Of a DNA stretch of 64,000 bases, positions 52,372 through 60,991 are shown piece after piece. A program made the position numbers and the translations under genes. The DNA lies in NCBI RefSeq assembly GCF_002025665.1, contig NZ_CP018786.1:496001-560000 (forward strand), in the 5' to 3' direction. A model generated the notes under the pieces. It was given only the letters and a program-made list of their open reading frames with translations. It ran no database searches and was not told where the DNA came from. Source of the DNA: Chryseobacterium indologenes. Its GTDB lineage: Bacteria; Bacteroidota; Bacteroidia; Flavobacteriales; Weeksellaceae. Each line of letters starts with the position of its first letter. Within the stretch, counting starts at the first letter, position 1.

Positions 52372-53136
52372 ATGAGCGAATTTGTAGCATCAGAAATTAA
52401 AAATAATATTGCCGAAATCACTTTCGGAACACCCAAAAGTAATTCTCTTCCGGGAGCAATTTTAGAAAAACTGGCAGAAACTATTCTTGAAGAAGGGGCA
52501 AAAGACGAAGTGAAAGCTATTTTAGTAAAAAGTGCAGGTGAGAAAGCTTTTTGTGCAGGAGCAAGTTTTGACGAGCTTTTAGCAATTGAGGAACTTGAAG
52601 CTTCTACGAAATTTTTCGGAGGTTTTGCTAAAGTTTTAAATGCAATGAGAAACTGCGGGAAAATTGTAGTGGTAAGAGTTCAGGGGAAAACAACTGGAGG
52701 AGGAGTAGGAATTGCTTGCGGAGCAGATTATTGTTTTGCTACTAAAGATTCAGCTCTGGCACTTACTGAAATCAATCTTGGAATCGGGCCTTTTGTAATT
52801 GGGCCTTATGTTGAAAGAAAAATAGGGAAGTCGCAATTCTCTGCAATGGCCATTGACGCAGACTTCAGATCTGCAGAATGGGCTGAGCAACATAATGTTT
52901 ATCATTCCGTTTCAGATACTATTAAGGAAATGGATGAAAAGCTAGAGAAGTTTTTACAGACTTTAGCGTCAAGAAGCAGCGATGCTCTAGCGCTAATTAA
53001 AAAAGTTTCTTGGGAAGGAACTGACCACTTCAATGAACTCATGCCGGCAAGAATACATATGAGTGCCAGCCTTATCCTTGAAGATTCTGCAAAGAAAAAT
53101 ATTGAGTCTATTAAAGAAAAATTAAGGACAAAATAA
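52372..53136 (+). CDS. Enoyl-CoA hydratase/isomerase, methylglutaconyl-CoA hydratase-like
   Basis: 254 residues of crotonase fold. FCAGASF and GGGVGIACGAD give the oxyanion region; glutamate retained in LTEINLGIGPFVIGPYV, which follows the SEVRLGLxPAVIxPYV pattern of methylglutaconyl-CoA hydratases (leucine breakdown). The first hydratase glutamate is replaced by glycine, as in that group. It could also supply the missing PaaF step; that is speculation. Confidence 0.8.
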   Translation: MSEFVASEIKNNIAEITFGTPKSNSLPGAILEKLAETILEEGAKDEVKAILVKSAGEKAFCAGASFDELLAIEELEASTKFFGGFAKVLNAMRNCGKIVVVRVQGKTTGGGVGIACGADYCFATKDSALALTEINLGIGPFVIGPYVERKIGKSQFSAMAIDADFRSAEWAEQHNVYHSVSDTIKEMDEKLEKFLQTLASRSSDALALIKKVSWEGTDHFNELMPARIHMSASLILEDSAKKNIESIKEKLRTK

Positions 53137-53182
53137 TTTGTCTTTAATGGTTAGGAAATAAGTGGATTCTGATCCAGATGTT

Positions 53183-53218
53183 ATCCGTAGAAATAATTGT
53201 TTTCTACGGATTTTTTTA
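53183..53218 (+). terminator. Rho-independent terminator
   Basis: ATCCGTAGAAA and TTTCTACGGAT stem with a 7-nt loop, followed by TTTTTTT. Confidence 0.92.
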
Positions 53219-53542
53219 TGCTTTATTGTGCTTTTATAGTGGTTGTTTGATTTTTTTCAAAAAACAGAAATGATAGTATATTCTACATGTTTTCAGAAAT
53301 TGCATTATCATTATATTATTTTGTGTTCTTTGTATTTTTGCGCAAATAAATGTTAGTTTTTATGATTTATCAATAGTATTTTAACTTATTTTAAATAAGT
53401 GTTTAGTTTTTATTAAACTTGTTTAGTTGAATTTTAACTTATTTTTTTAATAAATAATCAATAAAATGTTAAAATTATTAAATAATTATGTTTAATTCAA
53501 TTAAAGTTCTTTTTTGTTGGCTTTTTATTATTTTTTATTACA
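53219..53542. other. Gene-free AT-rich region upstream of susC
   Basis: No open frame with family character. A TATTTTTG at 53333-53340 could be a distal promoter. The rest is a run of TTTAGTTTTTATTAAACT-like AT-rich sequence, perhaps regulatory for susC. Confidence 0.45.
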
Positions 53543-53550
53543 TATATTTG
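53543..53550 (+). promoter_or_regulatory. Putative -7 element of susC/susD
   Basis: TATATTTG, a match to TAnnTTTG, 18 bp before the first ATG of susC. Confidence 0.5.
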
Positions 53551-53568
53551 TGTTCATACTGTTAAAAT

Positions 53569-56526
53569 ATGTTAAATATGAAAATGAAGTTAATATTGAG
53601 TACTGCTGTGTTGTTCTTTGTAGGAGGGCACATGGTAGAAGCCCAAAAGGCTAAGCGCGACACCATACCGCAGGATACTAAGATTGATGAGATTGTAGTG
53701 GTTGCTTACGGAAGCCAGAAAAGAGAAACAATGGTTGGCTCCAATACAGAAATTAAAGCGAAACAATTTGCCGATCGACCGATAACAAGTATCGGACAGG
53801 CGCTGGACGGTGCCAGTGCCGGTGTAAAAGTAAGTACGGGTACAGGTCAACCGGGAAGTTCGCCAAGTATTCAAATCCGTGGGATAGGTTCTTATGGAAT
53901 TACAACGGCACCTTTATATGTAGTTGATGGTACAGTATATACTGGATCTCTTGCGGCAATTAATCCCAATGATATTGCATCATTCAATATCCTGAAAGAT
54001 GCAGCTTCTACTTCTTTGTATGGTTCTGCTGCAGCTAATGGTGTTGTTTTGATCACTACAAAATCTGGTAGAAAAGGAAAAGATGCATTTAACTTTAGCA
54101 TGAGTACCGGAGCGGTAGGAAGATCAATTCCGGAATATGACAGAGTGAATGTTTATCAATATTATCCTCTTGTTTGGGAGTCAATAAGAAACGGTAGAAT
54201 GACTTCTGTACCAGGTACTAGTGTTGCGGATGCCAACGCTTACGCTACGGCACAATTGATTTCAGGTGTTCTTAAGACCAATGTTTTTAATGTGCCGGAT
54301 AATCAATTGGTTGTCAATGGACTTTTGAACTCAAATGCTCAGTTAAAATATACAGACCTGGATTGGCAAAAACCATTGATGAATACAGGTTTCAGACAGA
54401 ATTATGAATTAAATTACAGTGGAGGAAGTAATACAACAACCTATTTTTCTTCAGTAGGATATACCAATGAAACCGGATATCTTATCAAATCAGATTTTGA
54501 AAGATTTACGGCAAGATTAAAAGTAGATTCTCAGGTTAAAAGCTGGTTGAAATTAGGAAGTAGTATCAGTGGAGTGTCTTCTAACGGAAATAACTCAGTA
54601 GAAGGTGTAGATAATAATTCTGCTTATATCAACCCATACAGATGGACAAGAACAATGGGACCTATTTACAGTCCTTATGCTCATGATCCTAATACATTTG
54701 CTACCCTTTATGATAATGATGGAAACATAGTGTATGATGCAGGAAGTGCCAGAGGTGCTGATGCAGCGGCAGGAAGAAACGTAATTCAGGAGACACTTTT
54801 AAATAAAGACCTTTCCAAAAACTATTATATCATTTCCAGAGCCTATGCTGAAATTAAAGTTGATCCTTATCTTACTTTATCTACAAACGTAGGGTACGAT
54901 ATCAGAAATAACAGAAGAAGTACCTATGGAAATAAAATTATCGGGGATGCAGCTCCGGGAGGTTCAGCAGAAAAATTTAGTTTTACAGAGCAAACCTTTA
55001 CCTGGAATCAGCTCTTAAACTACAAAAGAAAATTCGGAGATCATAATTTTGAATTCCTTTTAGGGCATGAAAACTATAAATTCATGTATGAATACCTATA
55101 TGGATATAAAAAAGGTCAGATTGTAGATGATAATGATGAGTTGGTTAACTTTGTAACTCCATCATCGCTTACTTCACGTACAGATAACTACAGAAAAGAA
55201 GGGGTATTCTCAAGATTAAATTATGATTATAAATCAAAATACTTACTTTCAGGTTCTATCCGTTGGGATGGTTCGTCCAGATTTGCTAAAGATGTAAGAT
55301 GGGATTCATTCTGGTCTCTAGGTGCAGGATGGAGGCTGAAAGGAGAAGAGTTCTTAAGTAATTCCAATCTTATCAGTGAATTGAAATTGAGAGCGTCATA
55401 TGGTGAAGTAGGAAATGACAGGACAGATAGTTATTATATGTATAAAAGTACTTATACTTTAGGATATAATAATGCTCAGGAGCCTGGAATCTTATTTGGC
55501 TTTTTAGCTGATCCTACCATTACCTGGGAAGCTAATAAACAAACCGATGTAGGAATTGATTTTGGCTTTTTAAATAATAGAATTACAGGATCCGTAGAAT
55601 ACTATAACAGGGTTACTGAAGATCTGATTTTTCCGGTTCCGGTTCCCGTTTCTTCAGGGGTTCCCGATAATACAATCAGCAGAAATGTAGGAACGATGTA
55701 TAATCGTGGATTTGAATTCAGTATTAATGCAGATGTGATTAAAAATCAGAATTTCACATGGAATATTAATGCCAATGCCTCTACACTTAAAAATCAGATT
55801 ACAGAACTTTCTAATGGTATCACGGAAATTATCAATGGAACTAAGAAAATTTCTGTAGGCCACTCAGTGTATGATTATTGGTTAAGACAATGGTATGGGG
55901 TAGATCCGGCTGACGGTTCTCCTTTATTCCTGGTAGCTGATGCTTATGCTAATACAACAGCTGCTGATATCAGAACGGTGAATGGTCAAAAAGTTACTAC
56001 CAATTTCAACAAAGCAAAATATGACTATTCCGGTACTGCAATTCCTGACTTATTCGGAAGTTTCGGAACTACGATTACCTATAAACAATGGTCTTTATCT
56101 GCGATGTTTACTTATCAGTTAGGTGGAAAAACATATGACTCCAACTATGCTGCTTTGATGTCCAGTTACTCACAGGGAGGAGCTTTAAGTACAGATATTC
56201 TGGATAGATGGACAACGCCTGGGCAAATCACAGATGTGCCGGCATTAAACTCTTCAACATATACAAGTTCTAATGCTGCTTCATCAAGATGGCTGGTAAG
56301 CTCAGATTTTCTTACATTTAGACAAGCTACTTTAAGTTATAGCTTTACTCCGGAAACTTTATCTCAGCTGGGAGTTTCAGGATTAAGAATCCTTGTTTCA
56401 GGTGAAAACTTATGGAGCAAAACAGCAAGAAAAGGATTGGAGCCTGCTCAGGCATTTAACGGTACGGCATCAAACAGATATACACCGGCGAGAGTAGTAA
56501 CAATAGGATTTAATGTATCTTTTTAA
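53569..56526 (+). CDS. SusC/RagA-type TonB-linked outer membrane receptor
   Basis: 985 residues. A signal peptide (LILSTAVLFFVGGHMVEAQ; the ATG at 53578 is an equally good start) leads almost directly into the TonB box-like DEIVVVAYGSQKRET and the plug domain (LDGASAGVKVSTGTGQPGSS; SFNILKDAASTSLYGSAAAN). The usual N-terminal carboxypeptidase-regulatory-like domain is absent. The barrel runs to the end with a final FNVSF. Imports oligomers with the SusD partner encoded 11 bp downstream. Confidence 0.95.
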   Translation: MLNMKMKLILSTAVLFFVGGHMVEAQKAKRDTIPQDTKIDEIVVVAYGSQKRETMVGSNTEIKAKQFADRPITSIGQALDGASAGVKVSTGTGQPGSSPSIQIRGIGSYGITTAPLYVVDGTVYTGSLAAINPNDIASFNILKDAASTSLYGSAAANGVVLITTKSGRKGKDAFNFSMSTGAVGRSIPEYDRVNVYQYYPLVWESIRNGRMTSVPGTSVADANAYATAQLISGVLKTNVFNVPDNQLVVNGLLNSNAQLKYTDLDWQKPLMNTGFRQNYELNYSGGSNTTTYFSSVGYTNETGYLIKSDFERFTARLKVDSQVKSWLKLGSSISGVSSNGNNSVEGVDNNSAYINPYRWTRTMGPIYSPYAHDPNTFATLYDNDGNIVYDAGSARGADAAAGRNVIQETLLNKDLSKNYYIISRAYAEIKVDPYLTLSTNVGYDIRNNRRSTYGNKIIGDAAPGGSAEKFSFTEQTFTWNQLLNYKRKFGDHNFEFLLGHENYKFMYEYLYGYKKGQIVDDNDELVNFVTPSSLTSRTDNYRKEGVFSRLNYDYKSKYLLSGSIRWDGSSRFAKDVRWDSFWSLGAGWRLKGEEFLSNSNLISELKLRASYGEVGNDRTDSYYMYKSTYTLGYNNAQEPGILFGFLADPTITWEANKQTDVGIDFGFLNNRITGSVEYYNRVTEDLIFPVPVPVSSGVPDNTISRNVGTMYNRGFEFSINADVIKNQNFTWNINANASTLKNQITELSNGITEIINGTKKISVGHSVYDYWLRQWYGVDPADGSPLFLVADAYANTTAADIRTVNGQKVTTNFNKAKYDYSGTAIPDLFGSFGTTITYKQWSLSAMFTYQLGGKTYDSNYAALMSSYSQGGALSTDILDRWTTPGQITDVPALNSSTYTSSNAASSRWLVSSDFLTFRQATLSYSFTPETLSQLGVSGLRILVSGENLWSKTARKGLEPAQAFNGTASNRYTPARVVTIGFNVSF

Positions 56527-56537
56527 ATAATTAAGTA

Positions 56538-58043
56538 ATGAAAAATATCGCAAAACAATATATAAAATGGGCTGTTGTTCTTTCAGTCTTTACGGGAACA
56601 GTTTCATGTGAGAGTGATTATCTTGAAACGGATCCTACCACTGCAGCCTCTGAGGAAGCTGCTTACTCAAGTGCTGCCAACCTTATGGCCATTGTAAACG
56701 GAATGCATAGAGATATGTATTTCAGACAAAATGATAATCAGGGACAAAATGGTCAGGGTGGAATTATGATCATGATGGATGCTTTGGCAGATGATCTTGT
56801 ATTTCCTTCTACAGGTAACGGTTGGTATGTTTCAACTGTGAGATGGCAGGATCAGGTAAATGATAATGCTGCCAATGATTTTTATCCTTATCAGTTTTAT
56901 TATGCGCTAATCCGAAATGCAAATCTGGTTATTGCAAATGGTCCTTCGGTTCCTGCTCCTACTGCTGCTGATGCTACTACCATTAAAGCAGCTATTGGGG
57001 AGGCTTATGCATTCAGAGCTTTCTGTTATTATATGTTAGTTCAAATCTATGGTAAAAGATATGTGCCGGGAGCGAACAATACCCAGCTTGGTGTTCCGAT
57101 CAGACTGGTGGCAAATGAAATACCTTTGGCGAGAAATACTGTTGAAGAAGTATATACCCAAATCAATAAAGACCTTAATGAAGCATCAACAAGGCTTACA
57201 GGGATAACAAGAGCTACAAAGTCGCATTTTAATGACAAAGTAGTTTTAGGATTAAAAGCTAGAATTGCATTAACACAAGGTAATTATGCGGCGGCTGTAA
57301 CAGCTGCGCAATCAGCACGTGTAGGATTTGCTTTGATGGATAATGCAACCTATACCGCTGGATTTAATAATTTAGCTGGTGTTGCTGAATGGATGTGGGG
57401 TGCTACTATTATAGCAGATCAGGGAGACACGTTTTCGAATTTTGGAGCGTATATGTCAAGAAACTTCAACTCTACCAATATTCGTCAGGCTCCTAAAGCG
57501 ATTAATACTAAATTATTCCTTTCATTCCCATCAACAGATATTAGAACTAAGAATTTTGATCCTACAGGTGCGCATACAGCACTTGCTTTACCTTCAACAT
57601 ATTCTAAATTCCCTTACACGGGACAGAAGTTTCTTGCTGCAAGCCAGGCAGACAGTAGAGTAGATGTTCCTTACATGAGATCTGCAGAAATGTATCTTAT
57701 TGAAGCGGAAGCTTTGGCCAGATCCGGTGACGAAGCTGGTTCTAAAGCTGTTTTCAACGTATTTGCAAAAAATAGAAACCCATCTTATACAGGAGCTACT
57801 ACAACAGGAGCTGCCTATATTACAGAAATTCTTGACAGCAGAAGGCTGGAATTCTGGGGTGAAGGTTTCAGATTCCTAGATCTTAAGAGATTGAATTTAG
57901 GTTTGGACAGAACAGGAGCCAACCATTCTTCAGTAGTGACTAATAACGTAATGACAGTGGCTAATACAGACTTACGTTGGGAATTCCTGATTCCAAGAAC
58001 TGAAATCAATGCCAACCCATTGATTGTTCAGAATCCTTTATAA
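56538..58043 (+). CDS. SusD/RagB-type nutrient-binding lipoprotein
   Basis: 501 residues. Lipobox GTVSC near residue 24, then SusD-like helical TPR scaffold: IGEAYAFRAFCYYMLVQIYG, the SAEMYLIEAEALARSGDEAG helix and ILDSRRLEFWGEGFRFLDLK. Surface-exposed lid for the SusC transporter. No glycoside hydrolase or protease gene is adjacent, so the ligand is unknown. Confidence 0.95.
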   Translation: MKNIAKQYIKWAVVLSVFTGTVSCESDYLETDPTTAASEEAAYSSAANLMAIVNGMHRDMYFRQNDNQGQNGQGGIMIMMDALADDLVFPSTGNGWYVSTVRWQDQVNDNAANDFYPYQFYYALIRNANLVIANGPSVPAPTAADATTIKAAIGEAYAFRAFCYYMLVQIYGKRYVPGANNTQLGVPIRLVANEIPLARNTVEEVYTQINKDLNEASTRLTGITRATKSHFNDKVVLGLKARIALTQGNYAAAVTAAQSARVGFALMDNATYTAGFNNLAGVAEWMWGATIIADQGDTFSNFGAYMSRNFNSTNIRQAPKAINTKLFLSFPSTDIRTKNFDPTGAHTALALPSTYSKFPYTGQKFLAASQADSRVDVPYMRSAEMYLIEAEALARSGDEAGSKAVFNVFAKNRNPSYTGATTTGAAYITEILDSRRLEFWGEGFRFLDLKRLNLGLDRTGANHSSVVTNNVMTVANTDLRWEFLIPRTEINANPLIVQNPL

Positions 58044-58068
58044 CACGTACAGATTTTAATATATGATT

Positions 58069-58100
58069 GAGAATCCTGCTTTAGCGGGGTTCTCTTTTTT
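58069..58100 (+). terminator. Terminator of susC/susD
   Basis: GAGAATCC and GGGGTTCTC arms (one mismatch) followed by a run of eight T. Confidence 0.85.
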
Positions 58101-58166
58101 TATTACTGGAAGTAAATAAACGATGAGGTCTTCAGAAAAAAATATTTTAAAATTTAAAATAAAGGG

Positions 58167-58207
58167 TTGGCAGATTAAAAATAAATTTTAACTTTGTAAT
58201 TCAAAGT
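58167..58207 (+). promoter_or_regulatory. Promoter with overlapping palindromic operator
   Basis: TTG at 58167-58169, 19 bp, TAACTTTG (TAnnTTTG) at 58189-58196. The -7 element forms the left half of the palindrome ACTTTG-TAATT-CAAAGT (58191-58207). The same palindrome recurs at 59771-59787. Confidence 0.65.
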
Positions 58208-58214
58208 TCTTTTT

Positions 58215-58832
58215 ATGGATTCAAAAAACTATCACGAAGACTTATCCCATATCCGTTCTATGATGGAACGGTCTTCCAGATTTATTTCTCTAAGTGGTTT
58301 ATCCGGAGTTGTTGCGGGGTTAACGGCTATTATTGGAGCTGTATATGTGTATTTTGTTTTTCAGCGCGAAGGAATCAGCTATTTTGATGGGGACAGAAAT
58401 ATTTTAGGCCCGGCCTTGGTGAAAGAACTTGTCCTGATCGGAATTGTTATTTTGGTTGTAGCTGTCCTTAGTGGTTATATTTTTACAGCCCATAAAAGCA
58501 AAAAGAAAGGTTTGAAGATCTGGGATGCCACTACAAAGCGACTTTTGATTACCTTTGCAGTGCCTTTGGTAGCAGGCGGTGTCTTTTGTCTCGCACTTCT
58601 TTATCATCATCTTTTTGTTTTCATTGCACCAGCTACTCTTATTTTTTATGGATTGGCTCTGGTAGCAGCAGAACGATATACATTAACGGATGTCAAGTAT
58701 TTAGGATATCTTGAGATTATCTTAGGACTTATTTCTTTGTTCTTTTTAGGATGGGGATTGCTGTTCTGGGCAATTGGTTTCGGTGTTTTACATATTGTGT
58801 ATGGATTGATCATGCATAAGAAGTATAAATAG
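58215..58832 (+). CDS. Multi-pass membrane protein of unknown function
   Basis: 205 residues with about five hydrophobic segments (for example LSGVVAGLTAIIGAVYVYFV; LVLIGIVILVVAVLSGYIFT). The cytoplasmic start DLSHIRSMMERSSRFISLSG is amphipathic. No known domain recognised. First gene of a run that includes the winged-helix regulator, with the palindromic operator in its promoter. Confidence 0.8.
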   Translation: MDSKNYHEDLSHIRSMMERSSRFISLSGLSGVVAGLTAIIGAVYVYFVFQREGISYFDGDRNILGPALVKELVLIGIVILVVAVLSGYIFTAHKSKKKGLKIWDATTKRLLITFAVPLVAGGVFCLALLYHHLFVFIAPATLIFYGLALVAAERYTLTDVKYLGYLEIILGLISLFFLGWGLLFWAIGFGVLHIVYGLIMHKKYK

Positions 58833-58836
58833 TAAA

Positions 58837-59451
58837 ATGAATAAAGTATTCAAGTATTTCATTATAATACTTTGTGCCATTGGAGGTTTATTTTTAGTAG
58901 GTTTTATTGCAGTGACTTTAATGATTGGTTATGCTTTTGGAAGTTTTGATAAAAGCTATTCAGTTTCTGACCTGAAAGAAGAATATTCCTTGAGAGAAGT
59001 TGAAATCGCAGATTTAATTAAATATTATAATACAATTAAGCCTGAAAACTATTCTGTAGATATTGAATTTAAAAATGATAGAGTATTGAATCGTTTAACG
59101 ATAACAACTAAAGATTCAACAAAAATTATGTATCAAAATTGGGATGTAAGTTCCAATGTTTTACAATCAAAAAAAATTAGAGATTTAGTAGGATGGGAAG
59201 AAAGTGAAGTTAAAATTTTAAAAAATAAATTAGATAAGGCTAATTGTATCTCTGTAGAAGATGGAGAGCCTTTAACAATTGGTTTTAAAAGAAGTGGAAT
59301 GGGAATGTTTTCTTTTAACATTTTTCAAAAGGCAAATACCAATAGGGGAGAATACAATGATGGATGTCAATATATCTTGGTAAATAGATATTTGGCTCTT
59401 CAATATGGAGGAGGAGCAATCGGAAATCAGTGTTTTCCTGATAAGAATTAA
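58837..59451 (+). CDS. Hypothetical protein with one N-terminal TM helix
   Basis: 204 residues. A TM helix at about 7-30 (FIIILCAIGGLFLVGFIAVT) is followed by an extracytoplasmic domain of about 170 residues with mixed alpha/beta character and no known motif. Four bp after its neighbour and 6 bp before the regulator gene. Confidence 0.75.
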   Translation: MNKVFKYFIIILCAIGGLFLVGFIAVTLMIGYAFGSFDKSYSVSDLKEEYSLREVEIADLIKYYNTIKPENYSVDIEFKNDRVLNRLTITTKDSTKIMYQNWDVSSNVLQSKKIRDLVGWEESEVKILKNKLDKANCISVEDGEPLTIGFKRSGMGMFSFNIFQKANTNRGEYNDGCQYILVNRYLALQYGGGAIGNQCFPDKN

Positions 59452-59457
59452 GAAATT

Positions 59458-59748
59458 ATGATCAAAATAAGTCAGCTCAATAAAGAATTCGAAAGCCGTG
59501 TAAGATTGGGCATTATGTCTGTTCTTATGGTTAACGACTGGGTTGATTTTTCCGAAATGAAAAACCTGCTCGAAATAACCGATGGAAATCTGGCGAGTCA
59601 TAGCAATGCACTCGAAAAAGCGGGATATATAGAAGTGAAAAAAGAATTTGTCGGGAAGAAGCCTAAAACCTCTTATCGCGTTACACAAAGTGGAAGACAA
59701 GCTTTTACTGAACATTTGGATGCACTGGAAAAATTATTAGGGCGATAG
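59458..59748 (+). CDS. Winged-helix transcriptional regulator (HTH_34/MarR-like)
   Basis: 96 residues: one winged-helix domain, with helix RVRLGIMSVLMVNDWVDFSE, recognition helix NLASHSNALEKAGYIEV and wing KKTSYRVTQSG-like (KKPKTSYRVTQSGRQAF). No ligand domain. Families like this act as dimers on palindromes, and ACTTTG-N5-CAAAGT sites flank the gene on both sides (58191 and 59771). Confidence 0.88.
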   Translation: MIKISQLNKEFESRVRLGIMSVLMVNDWVDFSEMKNLLEITDGNLASHSNALEKAGYIEVKKEFVGKKPKTSYRVTQSGRQAFTEHLDALEKLLGR

Positions 59749-59768
59749 TCCTATATTTTTTTGAAAAT

Positions 59769-59787
59769 TAACTTTGAATTACAAAGT
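59769..59787 (+). promoter_or_regulatory. Second ACTTTG-N5-CAAAGT palindrome with overlapping -7 element
   Basis: TAACTTTG (59769-59776) followed by AATTA and CAAAGT, 26 bp before the ATG at 59813. Same architecture as at 58189-58207, although no good -33 element is seen. Confidence 0.55.
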
Positions 59788-59812
59788 ACTTTATATTTTA
59801 AAATTAAATAAA

Positions 59813-60103
59813 ATGATAACACAAAAACAAAAAACACTCACAATTTATGCCCTTCCATTGGCTTTACTCAGTATTCCATTGGTTGGAAATCTAGTGTCTA
59901 AAGAAGTTAACTGGTCAGGATCAGATTTCCTGATTGCAGGAGCTTTGCTTTTTACAACTGCTTTTCTCATCAATCTGGTGAGAAACAGGGTTAAAAAACA
60001 AAGTCAGAAAGTGATGATATGTATTTTCATTTTGCTGGCTCTAGCATTGATATGGCTTGAATTAGCAGTAGGAATTTTCGGAAGTCCGTTTGCTGGAAGT
60101 TAA
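59813..60103 (+). CDS. Small membrane protein
   Basis: 96 residues from the ATG at 59813 (the longer frame needs TTG and would cover the operator). Three TM helices: LPLALLSIPLVGNLV, FLIAGALLFTTAFLINLV and VMICIFILLALALIWLELAV. Function unknown; a likely target of the adjacent regulator. Confidence 0.78.
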   Translation: MITQKQKTLTIYALPLALLSIPLVGNLVSKEVNWSGSDFLIAGALLFTTAFLINLVRNRVKKQSQKVMICIFILLALALIWLELAVGIFGSPFAGS

Positions 60104-60147
60104 ACATTGGGTTAGCTCATTAATTTTAAATTTCAAATAAATACAGC

Positions 60148-60633
60148 ATGAAAAAAATACGTGTTCAGTTTCTGCTTTTTGTGTATGATAAAACTCAAAA
60201 ATTATACAGAAAATATTTCAAAAAGAAAAAAAGGCAATGGCAGTTCAATGAAAAACAACTGCTGGAGTTTCAGGAAGATTCTTTAGGTCGGAAATTGGGG
60301 GAGTTTTACAGGAAACATGGCTTCTCAATGATACCAAAGATGGAAAACCACGATGTCCATCATCTGATTACAGGTTGTGGAACCAACTTCGAAGATGAAA
60401 TCGCCATGCAGTATCTGCTTCTAGGAAATGGTAAGCTCAATGCGCACCTTCTGGCTGCAATCGTATTAGGAACAATTATTCTCCCTGAATATGTGAAAAT
60501 TTATATCAAAGCTTATAAAAAGGGACAAAATATGAGAACCTTTTATCATTGGGACTTTGAAGAATTGCTATGGCAGAATTATGAACATGTGAAAGACTTT
60601 ATTCAACAGAAAGAAACAATAGTTCTTCATTAA
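60148..60633 (+). CDS. COQ4-like protein
   Basis: 161 residues. Carries the COQ4 zinc/ligand motif HDxxHx11E: H68-D69, H72 and E84 (ENHDVHHLITG then EDEIAMQYLLLGNG). COQ4 helps ubiquinone assembly in other organisms, but this group is thought to use menaquinone, so the role here is unclear. The N-terminus is basic (KYFKKKKRQW). Encoded in the membrane-protein run. Confidence 0.82.
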   Translation: MKKIRVQFLLFVYDKTQKLYRKYFKKKKRQWQFNEKQLLEFQEDSLGRKLGEFYRKHGFSMIPKMENHDVHHLITGCGTNFEDEIAMQYLLLGNGKLNAHLLAAIVLGTIILPEYVKIYIKAYKKGQNMRTFYHWDFEELLWQNYEHVKDFIQQKETIVLH

Positions 60634-60642
60634 AAACTAAAG

Positions 60643-60963
60643 ATGATGGGAAAAATAAAATTCAGTCCGTTAGGGAAAAGATCATTCATTGTTTCTTTTC
60701 TGCTGGGAACCCTTCTACTGTTTGCATTTTGGTTGATAAGAACAGAATTTCTTCTTGAGCTAGGCTTTTATTATGTACTGGTAACTGCCGTGATTAATAT
60801 GTTTATCCTTCTGCACGAGTTGATTATCTATCTTACTGATGTTTCAGAACAGAAAGCTTCTGGTAATTCGGTCCTTCTCCTGCTTGTCAATATTCCGATT
60901 ACAACCTTATACCTCTATATAATGACACTGTTTCCCTGGTTGGAAGCAGTTCTCAAAATTTAA
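60643..60963 (+). CDS. Small membrane protein of unknown function
   Basis: 106 residues, three TM helices (IVSFLLGTLLLFAFWLI; YYVLVTAVINMFILLHELII; LLLLVNIPITTLYLYIMTLF). No motif recognised. Ten bp after the COQ4-like gene. Confidence 0.75.
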   Translation: MMGKIKFSPLGKRSFIVSFLLGTLLLFAFWLIRTEFLLELGFYYVLVTAVINMFILLHELIIYLTDVSEQKASGNSVLLLLVNIPITTLYLYIMTLFPWLEAVLKI

Positions 60964-60991
60964 ATCTTTCAATTCTTAAATAATAAACCTC

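Noticed and set aside
53219..53542. Riboswitch or ncRNA upstream of susC
   Set aside because: Sequence is AT-rich without stable helices or a known riboswitch core.
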